6,249 bases of DNA, taken from an uncultured Collinsella sp. (lineage in GTDB: Bacteria > Actinomycetota > Coriobacteriia > Coriobacteriales > Coriobacteriaceae). The stretch covers positions 1-6,249 of the forward strand of contig USPT01000059.1 in assembly GCA_900556705.1 (NCBI GenBank), written 5' to 3'. Within the stretch, counting starts at the first letter, position 1. Every line of letters starts with the position of its first letter. The position numbers and the translations under genes are program-made. The notes below the pieces were generated by a model, which saw only the letters and a program-made list of their open reading frames with translations, made no database searches and had not been told where the DNA came from. Below, piece after piece: positions 6,109 to 6,249 of this stretch.

Positions 6109-6207
6109 CTGCCACTCGACCGGGTGGAATCGCTTTCTTGAGCACGAAGGTGTGCGGACCCGTGGGCAGGGGAATAAGGTTGGTTATCCGACTCCATTGG
6201 AGGGCTC

Positions 6208-6249
6208 ATGGACCTGCCGATCGTCCTGTCCCATAAGACTGCCTGGCTG
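6208..6249 (+). CDS. Start of an unidentified protein (3' end outside window)
   Basis: An ATG at 6208 is preceded by a good ribosome site GGAGGG (6199-6204) 3 bases away. It opens a frame that runs off the end of the window as MDLPIVLSHKTAWL. In the same frame a TAA at 6175-6177 closes the upstream side and no earlier start exists, so this start is well fixed. The 14 visible codons are too few to assign a family. It follows the operon terminator and so should have its own promoter, but none is convincing in 6109-6198. Confidence 0.6.
   Translation, partial: MDLPIVLSHKTAWL

Noticed and set aside
6109..6198. Promoter for the last, partial gene.
   Set aside because: TTGAGC at 6138 and AATAAG at 6173 are too far apart, and no other pair is convincing.
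6012..6236. 74-codon open frame across the terminal inverted repeat.
   Set aside because: It is read through the hairpin arms, has no ribosome site, and overlaps the better-supported ATG at 6208 in another frame.

Overview
The window is GC-rich bacterial DNA with strong G/C preference at third codon positions. The protein sequences read like those of a high-GC Gram-positive gut actinobacterium of the Coriobacteriia, perhaps Collinsella. That placement is an impression from codon use and protein style, not a database match.

Layout: (1) 1-511, plus strand, is the 3' end of ligA (NAD-dependent DNA ligase), closed by a strong intrinsic terminator at 534-570. (2) 569-682, minus strand, holds a short, clearly protein-like open frame with no start codon. 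It ends in a stop inside that terminator and is probably the tail of a lost gene or a frameshifted extension of the next gene. (3) 667-2013, minus strand, is a complete MATE-family multidrug/cation antiporter. (4) 2014-2289 is a lower-GC divergent control region. It carries a MerR-type promoter (19-bp spacer with a centred dyad) facing the MATE gene, and a near-consensus sigma-70 promoter with two related A/T-rich inverted repeats facing the ABC genes. (5) About 2290-4101 and 4094-5992, plus strand, are two overlapping genes for a heterodimeric ABC exporter. The first subunit has the degenerate ATPase site and the second the catalytic one. (6) 5993-6207 holds a long A/T-rich inverted repeat with a T-run, which is the likely operon terminator and possibly a dispersed element. 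(7) 6208-6249 is the start of a further, unidentified gene.

The core of the window is a pair of divergent export systems, one ion-driven and one ATP-driven. Their two promoters look to be under different regulators, a MerR-type activator and an unknown dimeric repressor, and neither regulator is encoded here. The clearest oddities are the missing standard start codon for the N-terminus of the first ABC gene, the orphan coding tail after the MATE gene, the textbook MerR-type operator, the linker insertion in the second ABC subunit, and the 17-bp inverted repeat after the operon. I found no sign of a wholly new multi-gene system.
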